In this document: positions 45,719 through 64,000 of the stretch, one piece after another
Layout: every line of letters begins with the position of its first letter
How positions within the stretch are numbered: the first letter of the stretch is position 1
Assembly: GCF_963676685.1 (NCBI RefSeq)
Contig: NC_092350.1
Location: 44,623,705-44,687,704 of the forward strand
DNA length: 64,000 bases
Direction of reading: 5' to 3'
Origin: Mytilus edulis
Taxonomy: Eukaryota > Mollusca > Bivalvia > Mytilida > Mytilidae
Notes under the pieces: model-generated
What the model was told of the DNA's origin: nothing
Database searches by the model: none
Seen by the model: the letters and a program-made list of their open reading frames with translations, nothing else
Translations under genes and position numbers: made by a program

Positions 45719-47257
45719 TTTAAGTAAAACTTGGCCACAATAATCATTGGGGTATCTATTTTAAAAAGAGTTCTGATGACCCAGCCAACTAACCAAGATG
45801 GCCACCATGGCTAAAAATAGAACATAGGGGTAAAATGTAGATTTTGGCTTATATCTCTGAAACCAAAGCATTTAGATCAAATCTGAAATGGGGTTTATCA
45901 GGTCAACATTTGTCTACCCTCAAATTTTCAGACAAATCTGAAACTTAACGGTTGCATTATTTCATGCATCAATTGTAAATAAAAATATCAGGTGAACGAC
46001 ATGATATCATATGATATCCATTTAAAGGAACTATAAACACAAAACATAGGAGGCATTAGTTCAGCAGCTCTTTATTTCTTTATTTATTAAAAAGTAAAGA
46101 ATAACAGAGTATTCAGGTCATAGCCATGATGCAGAATAAAGATTCAGAAGCTAAGTATTAATTACTCCTTAAAATTAATGTTGGACATTATAAAAAAAAA
46201 CCTCAGTAAAGTTTTGAATTTATCATTTTAATTGTGTATCTATTATGTCTGATCAGAGATGAGAGGTTATGTCATACCTGTAGGAATTGGTAAAAACTGA
46301 TGACCAAACATACATATCTGTTAACTAAAGATTTGTTAATGAATTTAGCTCCTAATCATAACCAAATTGCACTAGTTCTGTCTTTTGCAGGATTTTGAGA
46401 TTTCATCACAATACAAACCAAAAGCCTTCCTATTCCAAAAATTTCCCAGTTCATTGAGGCATAAATATATATATATTAAAATCACTTGAAAGGTCAACAA
46501 CAACAATTCAAGATAACAGGAAAATATTAAGAAAAAAAATAGGAAGTGTAAGAAATGCATGTCATTTCTTGTATATTTGTATTAATTTTGCCCCACTGAT
46601 AAACATGAAAAAAATAATTCAGATTTAAAGAAAACTAAAAAATACTGATATATTAAAAAGAAAGGGGGGGGTGCTTAAAAAAATGTTCTATTCCCAAGTA
46701 CCTTAGCAAAAACTTAAAACAGTGGGCTGACCTTTTCAGTCATTAGATCTGTTTTTAACACTTATTTGGCTGAACAATTACTGAGAATATAGTTTCTATT
46801 TTATTTATCATATTTTTTCTCAGTTTTTTTTAAAGTTAGCAAAAATTGCAACAATATAAGACAGAATTAAGCCTAGTCAATTTCTTGAAATGGTAATAAA
46901 CTTTACTTTGCATCCTAAAAACCTTGTCATGAATTTGAACAACAACATGCAGGAACCTTTTTTTTTTCTTCAAGTCAATAAAATTTATTAATTTTAATTT
47001 TCAAAACAATTTTTAATTTTAAAAGAGAATCAATCATATTATATTTCAAACCACATGCACATGTTTCTGTAAAAATCGCTTAATACCTTTTTATAACAGA
47101 TATAAAGTTAACAATAATTAGAGACATGTGCCTGTGGGAAACCATAGAGATTGTGACACTGTTTTGTGTTTCACGTTTTTACATGTCCGTTTCCAGAATA
47201 TTCTTGTCGACTCAGAAGATTATTGTACTTAGATAGAGGGCGCTACAAACACCGGCA

Positions 47258-63999
<16,742 letters not shown>

Positions 64000-64000
64000 T

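Larger units (their letters stand above)
45063..46005. mobile_element. Helentron-like family B relic (copy 4) carrying a MITE
   Basis: Head GCTCACCTGGCCAAAAGGGC and a decayed core (GAACATAGGGGTAAAATG, TTTTGGCTTATATCTC). Interrupted between 45164 and 45719 by the MITE listed separately. End is degenerate (ATCAGGTGAACGACATG). Confidence 0.6.
42793..47257. other. LRRIQ1 downstream / RUVBL2 upstream region
   Basis: About 4.4 kb without coding sequence. Holds a second poly(A) signal (43741), a loose tandem of ATGATTCAAATT-like words (43893-43995), a two-copy 139-bp duplication (44222-44492) and a Helentron-like relic with a nested MITE (45063-46005). 46010-47100 is featureless AT-rich sequence. 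The RUVBL2 promoter and 5' UTR should lie in roughly the last 100-200 bp; no TATA box is evident. Confidence 0.6.

Overview
This is a eukaryotic, AT-rich, intron-dense genomic window. The repeats it carries (heads with CGTC/CTGT runs, tandem-core 'pearl-like' elements, very many short inverted-repeat elements) and the gene architecture point to a bivalve mollusc, most likely a mussel (Mytilus or a close relative). Species assignment is inference; the gene calls do not depend on it.

Three protein-coding genes can be read by splicing exons together; all junctions follow GT-AG and all phases match. (1) Minus strand, left edge: the first two coding exons (1163-1056 and 345-268) of a ubiquitin-specific protease with an N-terminal zf-UBP finger of USP44/USP49 type; the rest lies beyond base 1. 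(2) Plus strand, 6554-41966: a complete LRRIQ1 gene (leucine-rich repeat and IQ motif protein 1) in 31 coding exons, 1,514 codons plus stop: acidic N-terminus, long E/K/R coiled coil interrupted by an IQ motif, SDS22-like leucine-rich repeats, two more IQ motifs, conserved C-terminal motifs. (3) Plus strand, 47258 to the right edge: 13 coding exons (416 codons) of RUVBL2, the AAA+ ATPase of the R2TP, INO80, SRCAP and TIP60 complexes, with Walker A, Walker B, sensor motifs and insertion domain; roughly the last 45-50 residues lie beyond the window.

Almost everything else is mobile-element debris inside introns and between genes. By region: 1.2-6.5 kb, intergenic with two small MITEs; 6.7-8.2 kb, a tandem-core element with a G-quadruplex-prone run; 8.9-11.4 kb, short dispersed repeats; 12.5-15.6 kb, two head-to-tail Helentron-like elements with about 500-bp tandem cores; 16.0-16.6 kb, a fold-back MITE; 19.1-19.6 kb, a 43-bp minisatellite; 25.5-26.3 kb, a dead reverse-transcriptase fragment; 26.9-28.5 kb, an inverted-repeat element with two nested ones ending 18 bp before an exon; 30.7-33.2 kb, one repeat family nested in another; 37.9-38.1 kb, a tRNA-derived SINE; 38.3-40.6 kb, two identical 465-bp repeats; 45-46 kb, a MITE inside a Helentron-like relic; 49.25-50.13 kb, a piggyBac-like MITE; 51.4-52.25 kb, a 42-bp minisatellite; 55.4-61.6 kb, a 6.2-kb unit with near-identical inverted ends.

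The most striking observation is the 42-bp minisatellite in RUVBL2: it is an array of 21 copies of the intron's own 3' splice-site region, and the last copy is the real acceptor of exon 5. Twenty upstream copies sit next to it, 19 ending in CAG, and the unit is open in the RUVBL2 reading frame. The three genes do not form a functional unit; their adjacency is only positional. I found no prokaryotic, CRISPR or viral gene system here.
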